This document shows, piece after piece, positions 38,876 through 38,973 of a stretch of DNA of 38,973 nucleotides; the first letter of the stretch is position 1, and the number at the start of each line of letters is the position of its first letter. Below the pieces are notes generated by a model. That model was not told the origin of the DNA and searched no databases. It worked only from the letters and a program-made list of their open reading frames with translations. Source of the DNA: a bacterium (lineage in GTDB: Bacteria > Planctomycetota > UBA1135 > GCA-002686595); NCBI GenBank assembly GCA_024226735.1, contig JAAELL010000334.1, forward strand, positions 1-38,973, in the 5' to 3' direction. Position numbers and translations under genes: made by a program.

Positions 38876-38973
38876 GGGCCCGTCCGAGAATAAGTGTCAC
38901 GTTTCGCCGGCCCTCGCCGCCCCTGGCTACGTTGCGCCTTCTCCGAGTATCCAGCGAATACGCGTCGGCGGCG
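38876..38973. other. Terminal 98 bases, possibly the edge of another element
   Basis: Directly after the esterase stop, composition changes: GGGCCCGTCC is followed by GAGAATAAGTGTCAC, then GC-rich sequence. The sharp start right after the stop codon and the short AT-richer block resemble a terminal repeat of an insertion element, or the end of a minus-strand gene running out of the window. There is not enough sequence to decide. Confidence 0.25.

Overview
The window looks like chromosomal DNA of a high-GC planctomycete, probably one of the deep marine or metagenomic lineages. Pointers are a Ser/Thr kinase with a DWG (not DFG) motif fused to a formylglycine-enzyme-like domain, a sulfatase, many small sigma factors, Kelch and beta-propeller exported proteins, and a shared ~130-residue C-terminal beta domain on secreted proteins. 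No rRNA, tRNA, CRISPR array or complete insertion sequence was recognised.

Left part (1-15.8 kb), rich in exported proteins and broken genes. It holds a long imperfect hairpin (2-87), a Kelch protein, the fossil of an ATP-dependent DNA ligase, and a lipoprotein with three internal repeats. A minus-strand unit follows: DGPF/YCII protein, ECF42-type sigma factor (frameshifted), then a small repeat-rich membrane protein. Diverging from it is a plus-strand cluster: sigma factor-like gene (frameshifted), TPR-like protein, 50-residue exported peptide, and a 1031-residue membrane-anchored protein of repeated Ig-like domains. Next come a site-2 protease with CBS domains, a CcsA cytochrome c assembly fossil, a RibD-C/DHFR-like protein, and a large gluzincin protease interrupted by one in-frame stop and one frameshift.

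Middle part (15.8-27 kb), mostly intact. It holds a DUF1579-aspartyl protease-PDZ protein divergent from an ArsR-like regulator, a sulfatase followed by a beta-propeller protein, a MarR remnant, and the oxidative pentose phosphate operon zwf-pgl-gnd with overlapping ends. A DUF454 membrane protein, an ankyrin protein and an NAD-dependent epimerase follow.

Right part (27-39 kb). An ECF sigma gene carrying a 12-bp repeat expansion and a shortened region 4 overlaps (ATGA) the relic of a second ECF sigma. A palindrome cluster separates it from an exported protein gene. Then come another ECF sigma gene divergent from the kinase-FGE fusion, an exported protein, an M3 oligoendopeptidase with a small partner gene, and an exported esterase. 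The last ~100 bases may be the edge of another element.

Themes: five sigma-factor loci in 39 kb, three of them damaged; 12-bp in-frame tandem repeats in three genes; and several one-base frame breaks at or near short C/G runs. The frame breaks could be assembly errors, but the large internal deletions in the ligase, CcsA and second ECF sigma look like true decay.
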